Shown: positions 1-6,063, numbered from the stretch's first letter. The stretch: DNA of 8,767 nt from an uncultured Brevibacterium sp. (GCA_943914815.1 CALUDL010000072.1:1-8767), one strand, 5' to 3'. The notes: generated by a model not told the origin, from the sequence alone. Translations and numbers: made by a program.

Positions 1-86
1 CTTTGCGCCTTTTGGCCATGAAAGATACGCCAAGCACAGAAGCCCCCTGCCAACAGGAATCCCGCAATCTGGCAATGAAATAACAC
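1..86 (-). CDS. Possible 5' end of a leftward membrane-protein gene (partial)
   Basis: A leftward reading frame is open from codon GTG at 86-84 to the left edge of the window. It is preceded by a GGAGGG Shine-Dalgarno-like run (101-96 on the minus strand) with a 9-nt spacer. The 28 complete visible residues are hydrophobic early on, around IAGFLLAGGFCAWRIF, which would suit an N-terminal membrane helix or signal anchor. An in-frame ATG at 107-105 is an alternative start without a good ribosome site. I recognise no family. So short an open stretch can occur by chance, so this is a candidate only. If real, positions 87-218 are the divergent promoter region it shares with the next gene. Confidence 0.25.
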   Translation of the reverse strand, partial: MLFHCQIAGFLLAGGFCAWRIFHGQKAQ

Positions 87-151
87 AGCAACCCGCCCTC
101 CGCACATAGCGTGACCGAACCCGTGTGGCTAAACAAGCACACACTTAACAC

Positions 152-169
152 CTTCTGACACTCCAGAAG
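152..169. promoter_or_regulatory. Inverted repeat, candidate operator over the -35 region
   Basis: CTTCTG (152-157) and CAGAAG (164-169) are perfect 6-bp arms around a 6-bp centre. Two more pairs (149-150 with 170-171) can form if C151 is bulged. The palindrome covers the -35-like CTGACA at 155-160 of the promoter proposed for the membrane gene at 219. No T-run follows on either strand, so it is not an intrinsic terminator. A dimeric repressor site is the simplest reading. Arms this short are also expected now and then by chance. Confidence 0.35.
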
Positions 170-183
170 TGAGAGCGTAAAAA
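155..183 (+). promoter_or_regulatory. Candidate promoter of the membrane-protein gene
   Basis: CTGACA (155-160) matches five of six -35 consensus bases. TAAAAA (178-183) lies 17 bp downstream and matches four of six -10 bases. Transcription would start near 190, leaving a leader of about 29 nt that contains the GTGGAG ribosome site at 202-207. Confidence 0.4.
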
Positions 184-218
184 CAACGAACTCTTAACGA
201 AGTGGAGCACAAACGAAA

Positions 219-731
219 ATGAAAACATTCAAGTGGATCGGAATTGGCTGTCTGATCGTATCCATCGCAGCCGGAATCGTTGCGTGCACGTTTCATCTGG
301 CAGTGTGGACTGGACCGCCAGGCACCCCACTGCGTCTGCTTGACGACATCAACGCGCTTACGGTCCTGATCCTTATCGTCCTCTTTGTGCTCCCTGCCAG
401 CGGGACCCTCGTAGCGCTCATTTACAAAAAACCGCTTACCCCAGCCATTCTCGCTGCAACAAGCGCTCTGCTCTTGCTAATAGGAACACTGACTTTGGCA
501 GATGTGGTGACCTCAGGCGTTCTGATGTGGGACGGCCAAGCACCGGACGGCAGACCAATCGGTGGCACGGAAACAACACGGCCAGCTACAGGGTACTTCG
601 CGCTGGTATGCGCGAGTATCCTCCAGCTGGCCGCGACTGTGTTCCTCTTAGTGCAGGTCAGGGTTGAGAGAAACGCCCGAGGTGCGAGGAAGGGCCTCGA
701 CGACACCGGACTCGGAGTTTCGGCGCAGTAG
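219..731 (+). CDS. Four-helix membrane protein of unknown function
   Basis: This gene encodes 170 residues that I do not recognise. Four hydrophobic stretches are visible at about residues 7-29, 47-69, 75-97 and 125-147. Between the third and fourth is a polar loop (about 103-124) rich in Gly, Asp and Thr. The C-terminus is short and basic ([12 protein letters not shown]), which suggests a cytoplasmic tail. The ATG at 219 follows a GTGGAG ribosome site with an 11-nt spacer, rather long but usable. Codon choice and hydrophobicity look like a real protein. The odd part is the end: residues 144-170 are encoded antisense to the last codons of dapD. These include DapD's conserved C-terminal residues, so the overlap is not a DapD misannotation. 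The tail may have been gained when an earlier stop was lost. The gene reads rightward, probably as a single-gene unit from the promoter at 155-183. Confidence 0.7.
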   Translation: MKTFKWIGIGCLIVSIAAGIVACTFHLAVWTGPPGTPLRLLDDINALTVLILIVLFVLPASGTLVALIYKKPLTPAILAATSALLLLIGTLTLADVVTSGVLMWDGQAPDGRPIGGTETTRPATGYFALVCASILQLAATVFLLVQVRVERNARGARKGLDDTGLGVSAQ

Positions 732-1580
732 CATATCGCTCTGACCAGACAGCTCCGACGCCTTTACGACGGTTCCGTCCTCCAGAGTGACGCGGGTACC
801 TGCAGTCACGTACAGGCCGGCTTCAACAACGCAGTTGTCGCCAAGCGAGATTCCAATACCTGCGTTGGCGCCCAAAAGGCACTTCTCACCAATTGTGATC
901 TTGGACTTACCGCCACCAGACAGGGTGCCCATAATCGAGGCTCCACCACCAATGTCAGACCCGTCGCCCACGACGACGCCCTGCGAAATGCGTCCCTCAA
1001 CCATCGCAGCGCCCAAGGTGCCCGCGTTGAAGTTGATGAAACCTTCGTGCATGACAGTCGTTCCGGGGGACAGGTAGGCGCCCATCCGCACACGGTCGGC
1101 GTCGGCAATGCGCACACCAGACGGCACCACAAAGTCGGTCATGCGCGGGAACTTGTCGATCCCGTACACCGCTACCGGCCCACTTGCCTGCAAACGCACC
1201 CGCGTAGCCTCGAAATTCTCAGGCGAGCAGGCACCTCGGGACGTCCACACAACGTTCTCCAACTGCCCGAAAATGCCATCCACATTCACCTCATTAGGGC
1301 GAACCAGCCGGTGCGACAGCGCGTGCAGACGCACGTACGCATCCTCGGCGCCCTGTGGAGCCTCATCCACCGCAACGGTGACGGTCACGATCTCGGAAGA
1401 CACACCTCGGACGGGGTCCGTTCCAGTCAAAGGACTCAAGTCCAAATCTTGAACGGCAACCTCTGCGGCACTTTGGGCTTTTTCTTCCGTGTCTTCAAGC
1501 ACGGGAGCCGGGTACCACACAGCAAGCGTCGTGTCCTGATACTTGGTCGCCACACCTGTGGCAGAAATATACGAACTCAT
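648..1580 (-). CDS. dapD: 2,3,4,5-tetrahydropyridine-2,6-dicarboxylate N-succinyltransferase
   Basis: DapD transfers succinyl from succinyl-CoA to tetrahydrodipicolinate in the cytoplasm. This commits the succinylase route to meso-diaminopimelate and lysine. The protein has 310 residues, usual for the actinobacterial group. Residues 1-about 150 form the N-terminal domain (AVWYPAPVL near 20-28, [22 protein letters not shown] at 91-112). The left-handed beta-helix follows, with the conserved [17 protein letters not shown] (164-180), [10 protein letters not shown] (181-190), and [19 protein letters not shown] (195-213). The end, RRNS then GVSLNPDLH, resembles the mycobacterial DapD C-terminus, so the stop at 648-650 is right. 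I chose ATG at 1580-1578. An in-frame GTG at 1601 lacks a ribosome site and would place a -10-like TAAGGT inside the gene. That motif lies 7 nt before the ATG, suggesting a leaderless message. The gene is divergent from dapE, its pathway partner, and its 3' end overlaps the unknown membrane gene by 84 bp. Confidence 0.96.
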   Translation of the reverse strand: MSSYISATGVATKYQDTTLAVWYPAPVLEDTEEKAQSAAEVAVQDLDLSPLTGTDPVRGVSSEIVTVTVAVDEAPQGAEDAYVRLHALSHRLVRPNEVNVDGIFGQLENVVWTSRGACSPENFEATRVRLQASGPVAVYGIDKFPRMTDFVVPSGVRIADADRVRMGAYLSPGTTVMHEGFINFNAGTLGAAMVEGRISQGVVVGDGSDIGGGASIMGTLSGGGKSKITIGEKCLLGANAGIGISLGDNCVVEAGLYVTAGTRVTLEDGTVVKASELSGQSDMLLRRNSESGVVEALPRTSGVSLNPDLH

Positions 1581-1587
1581 AACACCA

Positions 1588-1593
1588 ACCTTA
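1588..1593 (-). promoter_or_regulatory. -10 motif for dapD (leaderless candidate)
   Basis: Read leftward, TAAGGT (TANNNT form) is followed by 7 nt and then the dapD ATG. Transcription would therefore begin at or next to the start codon. The AAGG inside it could instead act as a weak Shine-Dalgarno. No good -35 is seen. Confidence 0.45.
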
Positions 1594-1617
1594 ACGGCCA
1601 CGCGAAAGTCAGGCAGG

Positions 1618-1623
1618 TAGGCT
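1618..1623 (+). promoter_or_regulatory. -10-like motif for dapE, overlapping a ribosome-site candidate
   Basis: TAGGCT fits TANNNT and lies 8 nt before the dapE ATG, compatible with a leaderless start. The same bases form AGGTAGG (1615-1621), a possible Shine-Dalgarno with a 10-nt spacer. The two readings exclude each other: the site is used either as a promoter or within a leader. No convincing -35 is present. Confidence 0.35.
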
Positions 1624-1631
1624 TAACAAAC

Positions 1632-2723
1632 ATGACTGATGTTTCACGGTTGATCCCACATTTGGCAGACCCAGTAGGCCTGACGCGCGAACTCATTGAC
1701 ATCGAATCCGTGTCGGGCAACGAAAAACCAATCGCCGACTCTGTTTACGCGGCTGTCGAACACATCAGCGACACAGGCGTTGAACTGGAACTCCTGCGTG
1801 ACGGAGACACCATCGTTGCTCGCACCCACCAGAACCTGGGACAGCGCATCGTCATCGCGGGCCACCTAGACACCGTCCCCATCGAGAACAACGTCCCCTC
1901 CACCCAAAGCGACGACACCATCTACGGACGCGGAGCCTGCGACATGAAGTCCGGAGTCGCCATGCAGTTGTGCGTAGCCGCCGCGCTACGCCAACCCGCA
2001 TACGACGTGACATGGGTGTTCTACGACCACGAAGAAGTCGACGCCTCACTCAACGGCCTGGGGCGCGTGGCGCGCAACCACCCCGAATGGCTCCTCGGCG
2101 ACTTCGCCATTCTGGGCGAACCTTCAAACGCAGGAATCGAAGGTGGCTGCAACGGAACCATCCGAGTAGAGGTGCGCGCACAAGGCGTGCGCGCCCACTC
2201 AGCACGCGCTTTCGTGGGAGTCAACGCGATCCACAAAATCGCCCCTGCACTGGCCAAACTCGCTGACTTCGAAGCCCCCACCATCACCGTTGACGGGCTG
2301 GACTACCGCGAATCCCTTTCGGCCGTTGGGATCACCGGCGGTGTCGCAACCAACGTGATCCCTGACGAATGCGTCCTCACCGTCAACTACCGCTTCGCCC
2401 CATCGAAGTCCGTGGACGAAGCTGAACAGTTCCTGCGCGACTTCTTCGCCGACTACGACGTCACCGTCACAGACGTGTCACCGGGCGCTCGTCCCGGCCT
2501 GGACCAAGACATGGCCACCGCATTTGTTAAGACCGTCGGGCAGGAGCCCAAACCCAAGCTGGGCTGGACCGATGTTGCGCGCTTCTCAGAACTGGGCATT
2601 CCCGCGGTCAACTACGGCCCAGGCGACCCGCTGTATGCCCACCGCGCCGATGAGCAGGTGCCCGTTTCCGATATCATCACGGCAGTTGAAAAACTTCACG
2701 CATTTCTTGAGGCTGATGCATGA
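1632..2723 (+). CDS. dapE: Succinyl-diaminopimelate desuccinylase
   Basis: DapE hydrolyses N-succinyl-L,L-diaminopimelate to L,L-diaminopimelate and succinate, two steps after DapD. It is a di-zinc M20 metallopeptidase-fold enzyme in the cytoplasm. The protein has 363 residues, close to family length. All expected catalytic and metal residues are visible: His78 and Asp80 in GHLDT, bridging Asp104 in CDMKSG, the general base pair Glu134-Glu135 in DHEE, Glu163 in LGEP, and His337 in YAHRADE. The M20 dimerisation domain lies at about 170-285. The ATG at 1632 matches the expected N-terminus (HLADPVGLTRELIDIESVSGNE). The frame is open far upstream, but that part is antisense to dapD and encodes nothing recognisable. 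The gene leads a four-gene unit: its stop overlaps the next ATG as ATGA. The dapD-dapE divergent pair is common in actinobacteria. Confidence 0.96.
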   Translation: MTDVSRLIPHLADPVGLTRELIDIESVSGNEKPIADSVYAAVEHISDTGVELELLRDGDTIVARTHQNLGQRIVIAGHLDTVPIENNVPSTQSDDTIYGRGACDMKSGVAMQLCVAAALRQPAYDVTWVFYDHEEVDASLNGLGRVARNHPEWLLGDFAILGEPSNAGIEGGCNGTIRVEVRAQGVRAHSARAFVGVNAIHKIAPALAKLADFEAPTITVDGLDYRESLSAVGITGGVATNVIPDECVLTVNYRFAPSKSVDEAEQFLRDFFADYDVTVTDVSPGARPGLDQDMATAFVKTVGQEPKPKLGWTDVARFSELGIPAVNYGPGDPLYAHRADEQVPVSDIITAVEKLHAFLEADA

Positions 2724-3466
2724 CCGACCAGAATGTCTACCGCAAGGGGCCCATGTACTTCAAGGGCCGCCATGTCCCAACCACTACAACGGATCAGCGA
2801 CTTTTAGCTCCGCAGTCCGAGGTGTCATGGCTTCACGAGGACCCATGGCGCGTGCTGCGCATCCAAGCGGAGTTCGTCGAAGGTTTTAGTTCTCTGGCGG
2901 AGCTGGGCCCGGCCATTTCGCTGTTTGGCTCGGCTCGTCTGCGTGAAGGCACGCCGGAGTATCAGTGCGCACACGACGTGGCCGCCGGAATTGCGGAGGC
3001 CGGGTACGCCGTCATCACGGGCGGTGGCCCGGGGCTCATGGAGGCGGGTAACCGTGGGGCCGCCGAGGTGGGTGGCACCTCTGTTGGTTTGGGTATCGAG
3101 TTGCCGTTCGAGCAGGGCATGAACCAATACGTAGAGATCGGAATGAATTTCCGGTACTTCTTCGTCCGCAAAACCGTGTTCTTGAAGTACTCGCATGGTT
3201 TTGTGGTGCTTCCCGGCGGGTTTGGGACCCTCGACGAACTGTTTGAGGCCCTCACCATGGTGCAGACCAAGAAGATGATGGCGTTTCCTATTGTGCTCGT
3301 GGGCCGATCGTACTGGTCGGGTCTTCTTGAATGGATCCGCGAACAGCTTTTGGCTCACCAGACGATCTCACCGAACGACCTTGACTATGTGACGCTGGTG
3401 GACACTGCTGAAGAAGCGGTTGCCGCCGTCACGCGTGGGCTCGGCCCGCACTCAAAGGTGAACTAA
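2720..3466 (+). CDS. LOG-family nucleoside 5'-monophosphate phosphoribohydrolase (TIGR00730)
   Basis: Members of this family split the N-glycosidic bond of nucleoside 5'-monophosphates. The plant LOG enzymes release active cytokinins from their riboside monophosphates, and bacterial relatives act on AMP or related nucleotides. The 248-residue protein has a Rossmann-like fold signature with GGGPGLMEAGNRGA (101-114, Glu108), RK at 150-151 and the hallmark PGGFGTLDE (165-173, Glu173). These carry the phosphate-binding and catalytic residues. Residues 1-60 form an N-terminal extension containing DPWRVLRIQAEFVEGF, typical of the longer actinobacterial members. The start overlaps the dapE stop by 4 bp, with GAGG 7 nt upstream, so translation is probably coupled. 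The mycobacterial neighbour Rv1205 holds the equivalent place. The true substrate here is unknown. A housekeeping role in nucleotide salvage or repair is as likely as cytokinin production. Confidence 0.9.
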   Translation: MTDQNVYRKGPMYFKGRHVPTTTTDQRLLAPQSEVSWLHEDPWRVLRIQAEFVEGFSSLAELGPAISLFGSARLREGTPEYQCAHDVAAGIAEAGYAVITGGGPGLMEAGNRGAAEVGGTSVGLGIELPFEQGMNQYVEIGMNFRYFFVRKTVFLKYSHGFVVLPGGFGTLDELFEALTMVQTKKMMAFPIVLVGRSYWSGLLEWIREQLLAHQTISPNDLDYVTLVDTAEEAVAAVTRGLGPHSKVN

Positions 3467-3468
3467 TC

Positions 3469-3867
3469 ATGTGGATACTTCTGGGAATCATCGCCGCTCT
3501 TGCCGTGCTAGCCGTAGCTGTCGCGGGCTCAATGGGTCTGTTCGACTCGCCCATGACTCAGAATCCTGATCAGCTATCTGAACTGGACATCACGGACGAG
3601 AATCCTCGTTTCGCCCCTGCGATGTTCGGGTACAGCCGCAATGATGTGGACACGTACGTCACTCGGCTCCACGACCGTATTCGCGAGCTGGAAGGTGCAC
3701 CGGGGGAGCCGGGGGAAACCAGCGCTCCGGGTGAGCAAGGGGATCCGAAGGAAGGTTCCCCCGAGGTGGCAAAGGACTCGTCAGAGTCGGCAGAAAGTTC
3801 CCCCGAGGCGGCACAGGTTGCCGATGCCACCTCGGCTCGTGTGAAGAATTCGGCACGTGACAAGTGA
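3469..3867 (+). CDS. Membrane-anchored DivIVA-like domain protein
   Basis: This 132-residue protein has an N-terminal transmembrane helix (about residues 3-24). A short DivIVA-type motif follows (FAPAMFGYSRNDVDTYVTRLHDRIRELE, in two adjoining blocks at 48-61 and 62-75). The rest is a low-complexity tail. DivIVA domains bind curved membrane or form coiled coils at poles and septa. Here the coiled coil is very short, and membrane attachment is supplied by the helix instead. The tail begins with Gly-Pro-Glu repeats (76-92), then is acidic and serine-rich with two SPE(V/A)A units, and ends basic; it is probably disordered. The gene starts 2 nt after the LOG stop, with AAAGGTG 8 nt before the ATG. 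It corresponds in position to mycobacterial Rv1209, also a short DivIVA-like protein. A scaffold or localisation role for its envelope-related neighbours is my inference; no partner can be read from the sequence. Confidence 0.8.
   Translation: MWILLGIIAALAVLAVAVAGSMGLFDSPMTQNPDQLSELDITDENPRFAPAMFGYSRNDVDTYVTRLHDRIRELEGAPGEPGETSAPGEQGDPKEGSPEVAKDSSESAESSPEAAQVADATSARVKNSARDK
3755..3813 (+). repeat. 17-bp imperfect direct repeat inside the DivIVA-like gene
   Basis: A 17-bp unit beginning GTTCCCCCGAGG occurs at 3755-3771 and again at 3797-3813, with one mismatch (T versus C). The copies are 42 bp (14 codons) apart and in frame, giving SPEVA and SPEAA. The nucleotide identity suggests a recent in-frame duplication in a disordered tail, which may vary in length between strains. 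Confidence 0.7.
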
Positions 3868-5030
3868 CACGTGACGCTGTGGCCACCCGCCTGATGCGGT
3901 CGCCTGTGTGGGCCCAGGCGCTTGTCGTTTATGTCTTGTCGCGGTTGCTTACGCTCATGATCGTGGCCAGTGCTGCGGGCCACCAAGGCGAAACCCCGTG
4001 GAACGGCCCAGGCGGCCCAAGCCTCATTGAGTACCTCAACTTTTGGGACGCAGGCTGGTATGAACGGATCTGGACCGAAGGGTATCCGGCCCCATTGCCT
4101 CTGAGGGAAGACGGCTCCGTAGCCCAAAACGCGTGGGCCTTTTATCCGTTGTACCCGTGGTTAGTGGGCGCTCTGAGCTCGGCAACCGGACTGGACTTTC
4201 AGACCCTGGCTGTTATCATCTCGGTGGTGTGCACGGGCGCGGCATCCGTAGTGATTCTCTACCTGTTCAGGAAGTTCGCTGACCCTGCCCAAGCTCTCAC
4301 CGGGCTCGCGTTCTTCCTGGTGTTCCCGGCGACCGCGACCCTCATGGCAGGCTATGCGGAAGCCATGGCCATCCTTTTCCTTGCGCTTGCTCTGCTGCTC
4401 ATCGCCCAGCGCCGCTATCTGCTCGCCATCCCCGTAGTTGTCCTCATGGACATCACCCGCCCCATCGGTGTGGGCTTTTCATTCTTCATGCTGATCCACT
4501 TGCTGTGGCGCTGGCTGGGCCCGGAACCATACCCCAAGCGTGAAGTCATCACCTCGTGGACGCTAGGCATTCTCAGCTGTGTCGCGGCCCTACTGCACCC
4601 TGCGTTCGCGTGGTGGAAAACTGGCCAGTTTGATGCGTACACATCAACGGAATCTGCATGGACCGGGCACTCTGATGTGTTCATCCAGTGGATCGACCGG
4701 GCAGACCGCATGGCCGGGCCACTGGGCATCGTCGTGTTCCTAGCGCTCCTGGCCCTAGGAGCAGTGATCCTGTTTACTGCCCCCGGTAAAGCGATGGGGC
4801 ACGAGAACCGCCAGTTCGTGCTGGGCTACTCCGTGTACCTGTTGCTGTTTTTCACGCCACAGACCTCAACTTTTAGGCTTCTGCTCCCACTGTTTCCGTT
4901 GACACTTGTCATCGCGCGACCATCGTCGTGGACTCTGCGGTGGGTTGTTGTGGTGGCGTCGGCGCTCTTGCAAATCTGGTGGGTGACCGCGCTGTGGAGC
5001 TTGGGCGCCTCACCCGGTTCGCCACCATAA
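3864..5030 (+). CDS. PIG-V/Gpi18-type polyprenyl-phosphate mannosyltransferase (GT-C)
   Basis: This is a 388-residue integral membrane protein with many hydrophobic helices (about 17-38, 95-135, 142-160, 164-182, 186-218, 230-250, 285-305, 317-350, 358-380). The first large extracytoplasmic loop holds the family signature NFWDAGWYERIWTEGYP (59-75). Its Asp62 sits where GT-C enzymes carry the catalytic acid, and FYPLYP follows at 93-98. A GYAEAM block (163-168) and DITRPIG (196-202) also fit the prokaryotic relatives of GPI mannosyltransferase 2 (COG5542). Such enzymes move a sugar, usually mannose from a polyprenyl-phosphate carrier, onto a lipid or glycan outside the membrane. The acceptor here is unknown; lipomannan-type glycolipid or protein mannosylation are possibilities. 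The GTG start overlaps the preceding stop as GTGA and has only a weak ribosome site, so translation is probably coupled. No terminator follows it. Confidence 0.82.
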   Translation: MTRDAVATRLMRSPVWAQALVVYVLSRLLTLMIVASAAGHQGETPWNGPGGPSLIEYLNFWDAGWYERIWTEGYPAPLPLREDGSVAQNAWAFYPLYPWLVGALSSATGLDFQTLAVIISVVCTGAASVVILYLFRKFADPAQALTGLAFFLVFPATATLMAGYAEAMAILFLALALLLIAQRRYLLAIPVVVLMDITRPIGVGFSFFMLIHLLWRWLGPEPYPKREVITSWTLGILSCVAALLHPAFAWWKTGQFDAYTSTESAWTGHSDVFIQWIDRADRMAGPLGIVVFLALLALGAVILFTAPGKAMGHENRQFVLGYSVYLLLFFTPQTSTFRLLLPLFPLTLVIARPSSWTLRWVVVVASALLQIWWVTALWSLGASPGSPP

Positions 5031-5046
5031 ACCGGCGTTCATGACA

Positions 5047-5081
5047 TTGTGTATGCACAACCTCGCGCGATAGTGGATAAT
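5047..5081 (+). promoter_or_regulatory. Promoter of the DUF3117 gene with a nearby palindrome
   Basis: GATAAT (5076-5081) matches five of six -10 bases and would start transcription near 5088, giving a leader of about 26 nt. No good -35 lies 16-18 bp upstream. Instead a palindrome sits there: TTGTG (5047-5051) and CACAA (5056-5060) around 4 bp. An activator binding at that spot could replace a -35; this is inference. Confidence 0.5.
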
Positions 5082-5114
5082 TAGAAGCACAATTCGTGAT
5101 TGAAAGGATTCTTC

Positions 5115-5285
5115 ATGGCAGCTCAGAAGCCACGCACCGGTGACGGTCCCCTCGAAGTGACGAAAGAAGGCCGTGGCCTGGTTCTACGTCTCCCCATTGA
5201 AGGTGGCGGACGCTTGGTCATTGAGGTCAGTCAGGAAGAAGCACAGGATCTGGCTCAAACCTTGAATGAAGCTCTCGGGCAGTAA
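5115..5285 (+). CDS. DUF3117 family small protein
   Basis: This 56-residue soluble protein belongs to DUF3117, a family confined to actinobacteria and near-universal there. M. tuberculosis Rv1211 is the family member I compare with. The conserved block KPRTGDGPLEVTKEGRG (residues 5-21) and the following GGGRLVIEVSQEEA (31-44) are intact. No function is established. The sequence suggests a small beta-rich fold closed by one helix (about 41-54). I chose ATG 5115 because it gives the family's MAA-type start and has GAAAGGA 6 nt upstream. An in-frame start at 5100 would add MKGFF and include that ribosome site. The gene stands alone between its own promoter and a strong terminator, which suits steady independent expression. 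Confidence 0.92.
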   Translation: MAAQKPRTGDGPLEVTKEGRGLVLRLPIEGGGRLVIEVSQEEAQDLAQTLNEALGQ

Positions 5286-5310
5286 CCGTCAGGCTTGTAC
5301 GGGCAGAATT

Positions 5311-5336
5311 TCCCGCGGTTCTCCGCGGGATTTTTT
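5311..5336 (+). terminator. Intrinsic terminator of the DUF3117 gene
   Basis: A perfect 8-bp GC-rich stem (TCCCGCGG, 5311-5318; CCGCGGGA, 5323-5330) with a TTCT loop is followed directly by six T residues (5331-5336). It lies 25 bp after the DUF3117 stop. There is no matching T-run in the leftward direction, so it should stop rightward transcription only. Confidence 0.93.
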
Positions 5337-5348
5337 GTGCCCTGGAAG

Positions 5349-5378
5349 CCCCGTTTACCCCTACTGCCCCAGTGCCCC
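5349..5378 (-). other. G-quadruplex motif downstream of the O-methyltransferase gene
   Basis: The minus strand carries four runs of exactly four G residues (plus-strand CCCC at 5349-5352, 5358-5361, 5367-5370 and 5375-5378). In the leftward direction the loops are 4, 5 and 5 nt. This meets the strict four-run quadruplex rule. It begins 12 bp after the leftward methyltransferase stop codon, so that gene's mRNA would carry it in the 3' untranslated region. It lies between two convergent genes and beside the opposing terminator. Folding is predicted from the motif only. Confidence 0.75.
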
Positions 5379-5390
5379 GGCTTACACCGC

Positions 5391-6023
5391 TCAGTCGGCG
5401 CGGATGAGCGCCAACAGTCCAGCGTCTACAGGTAACAGAACACGCTCGGTGTTGGGCACCTCGGATACGTAGGTGAGCATCCTGCGGGTCGCCGAGGTGG
5501 TCGCTGAGCGGTCTGCCGGGTTGGCGACGGCACCGGCTGCCATCGCGTTGTTCACCACGATCAACCCACCTGCGCGGAGTTTGCTTAACGCCATGGGGAA
5601 GATTTCGAGGTGATTGAGCGGCTCGGTGTCTAAAAACACCAGGTCATAAGAGTTCTCAGCCAGTCGTGACAAAACGTTTTGGGATTGGCCGGTGATCATG
5701 CGGGCGCGGTGTCGCGAAATGCCTGCCACGTCAAAAAGTTCGGGCACCACTGCTTGCCGCTGCGGGTCAGTGTCGATCGTGGTGAGAACCCCGCTGGGCG
5801 GCATTGCAGAAAGAATAGTGACCGCTGAAACTCCCGTCCCCGTTCCCACTTCAATCGCCGAGGTGGGTCGGGCTAGCCGTGTCAGCATCGACAGAACGTG
5901 GGTGGACGTGGCTCCCAGCGGGGCGCAGTGGAATTCGGAAGCGAGCGAACGTGCCGCGTCAATCACTGCGTCACTGTGGTGAAAACGGTCCGCAAACTGT
6001 GCAGCGGCTGGCAGATTGCGCAC
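5391..6023 (-). CDS. O-methyltransferase (family 3, Rv1220c-like)
   Basis: This is a 210-residue SAM-dependent methyltransferase with a Rossmann core. Motif I is EVGTGTGVSA (58-67). The acidic residue that binds the SAM ribose lies in TIDTD (82-86), and the motif after strand 4 is LVFLDTE (128-134, Asp132). The family includes COMT-like catechol and caffeoyl-CoA methyltransferases, but the substrate here is unknown. At the position where cation-dependent members have Asp-Asn metal ligands, this protein has Asn158-Asn159 (VVNNAM), so one acidic ligand is missing. As I recall it, mycobacterial Rv1220c also departs from the motif there. The GTG start at 6023 is fixed by a perfect AGGAGG 5 nt upstream. 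The gene is divergent from tatB, as Rv1220c lies near tatB in mycobacteria, and convergent with the DUF3117 gene, 105 bp apart. Confidence 0.86.
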   Translation of the reverse strand: MRNLPAAAQFADRFHHSDAVIDAARSLASEFHCAPLGATSTHVLSMLTRLARPTSAIEVGTGTGVSAVTILSAMPPSGVLTTIDTDPQRQAVVPELFDVAGISRHRARMITGQSQNVLSRLAENSYDLVFLDTEPLNHLEIFPMALSKLRAGGLIVVNNAMAAGAVANPADRSATTSATRRMLTYVSEVPNTERVLLPVDAGLLALIRAD

Positions 6024-6049
6024 GCATCCCTCCTGTTCTTTTCCGGTTA

Positions 6050-6055
6050 AGTCTA
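6050..6055 (-). promoter_or_regulatory. -10 motif for the O-methyltransferase gene
   Basis: Read leftward, TAGACT (TANNNT form) would start transcription near 6043, with a leader of about 20 nt that includes AGGAGG. The implied start site falls within the tatB -35 region, so the two divergent promoters overlap. The -35 is poor. Confidence 0.4.
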
Positions 6056-6063
6056 ACGGTAGA

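Noticed and set aside
2..109. Rightward open frame at the left edge ending at TAG 107-109
   Set aside because: About 35 codons with no recognisable sequence and no start in view. It cannot be separated from chance.
1047..1631. Long open extension (195 codons) in frame upstream of dapE
   Set aside because: It is antisense to dapD, encodes nothing recognisable, and the normal DapE N-terminus begins at 1632. Long open antisense frames are common in GC-rich coding DNA.
3703..3743. Quadruplex motif in the DivIVA-like gene
   Set aside because: Two G5 runs are close, but the next G-run is 13 nt away, beyond the usual loop limit. The G content follows from Gly codons.
3570..4127. 185-codon leftward frame across the DivIVA-like and mannosyltransferase genes
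   Set aside because: Composition is arginine- and proline-rich with no domain, and it lies opposite two well-supported genes. I take it as an antisense shadow.
5014..5035. CCGGTT/AACCGG hairpin across the mannosyltransferase stop as a terminator
   Set aside because: A 6-bp stem with a 10-nt loop and no T-run; too weak for an intrinsic terminator.
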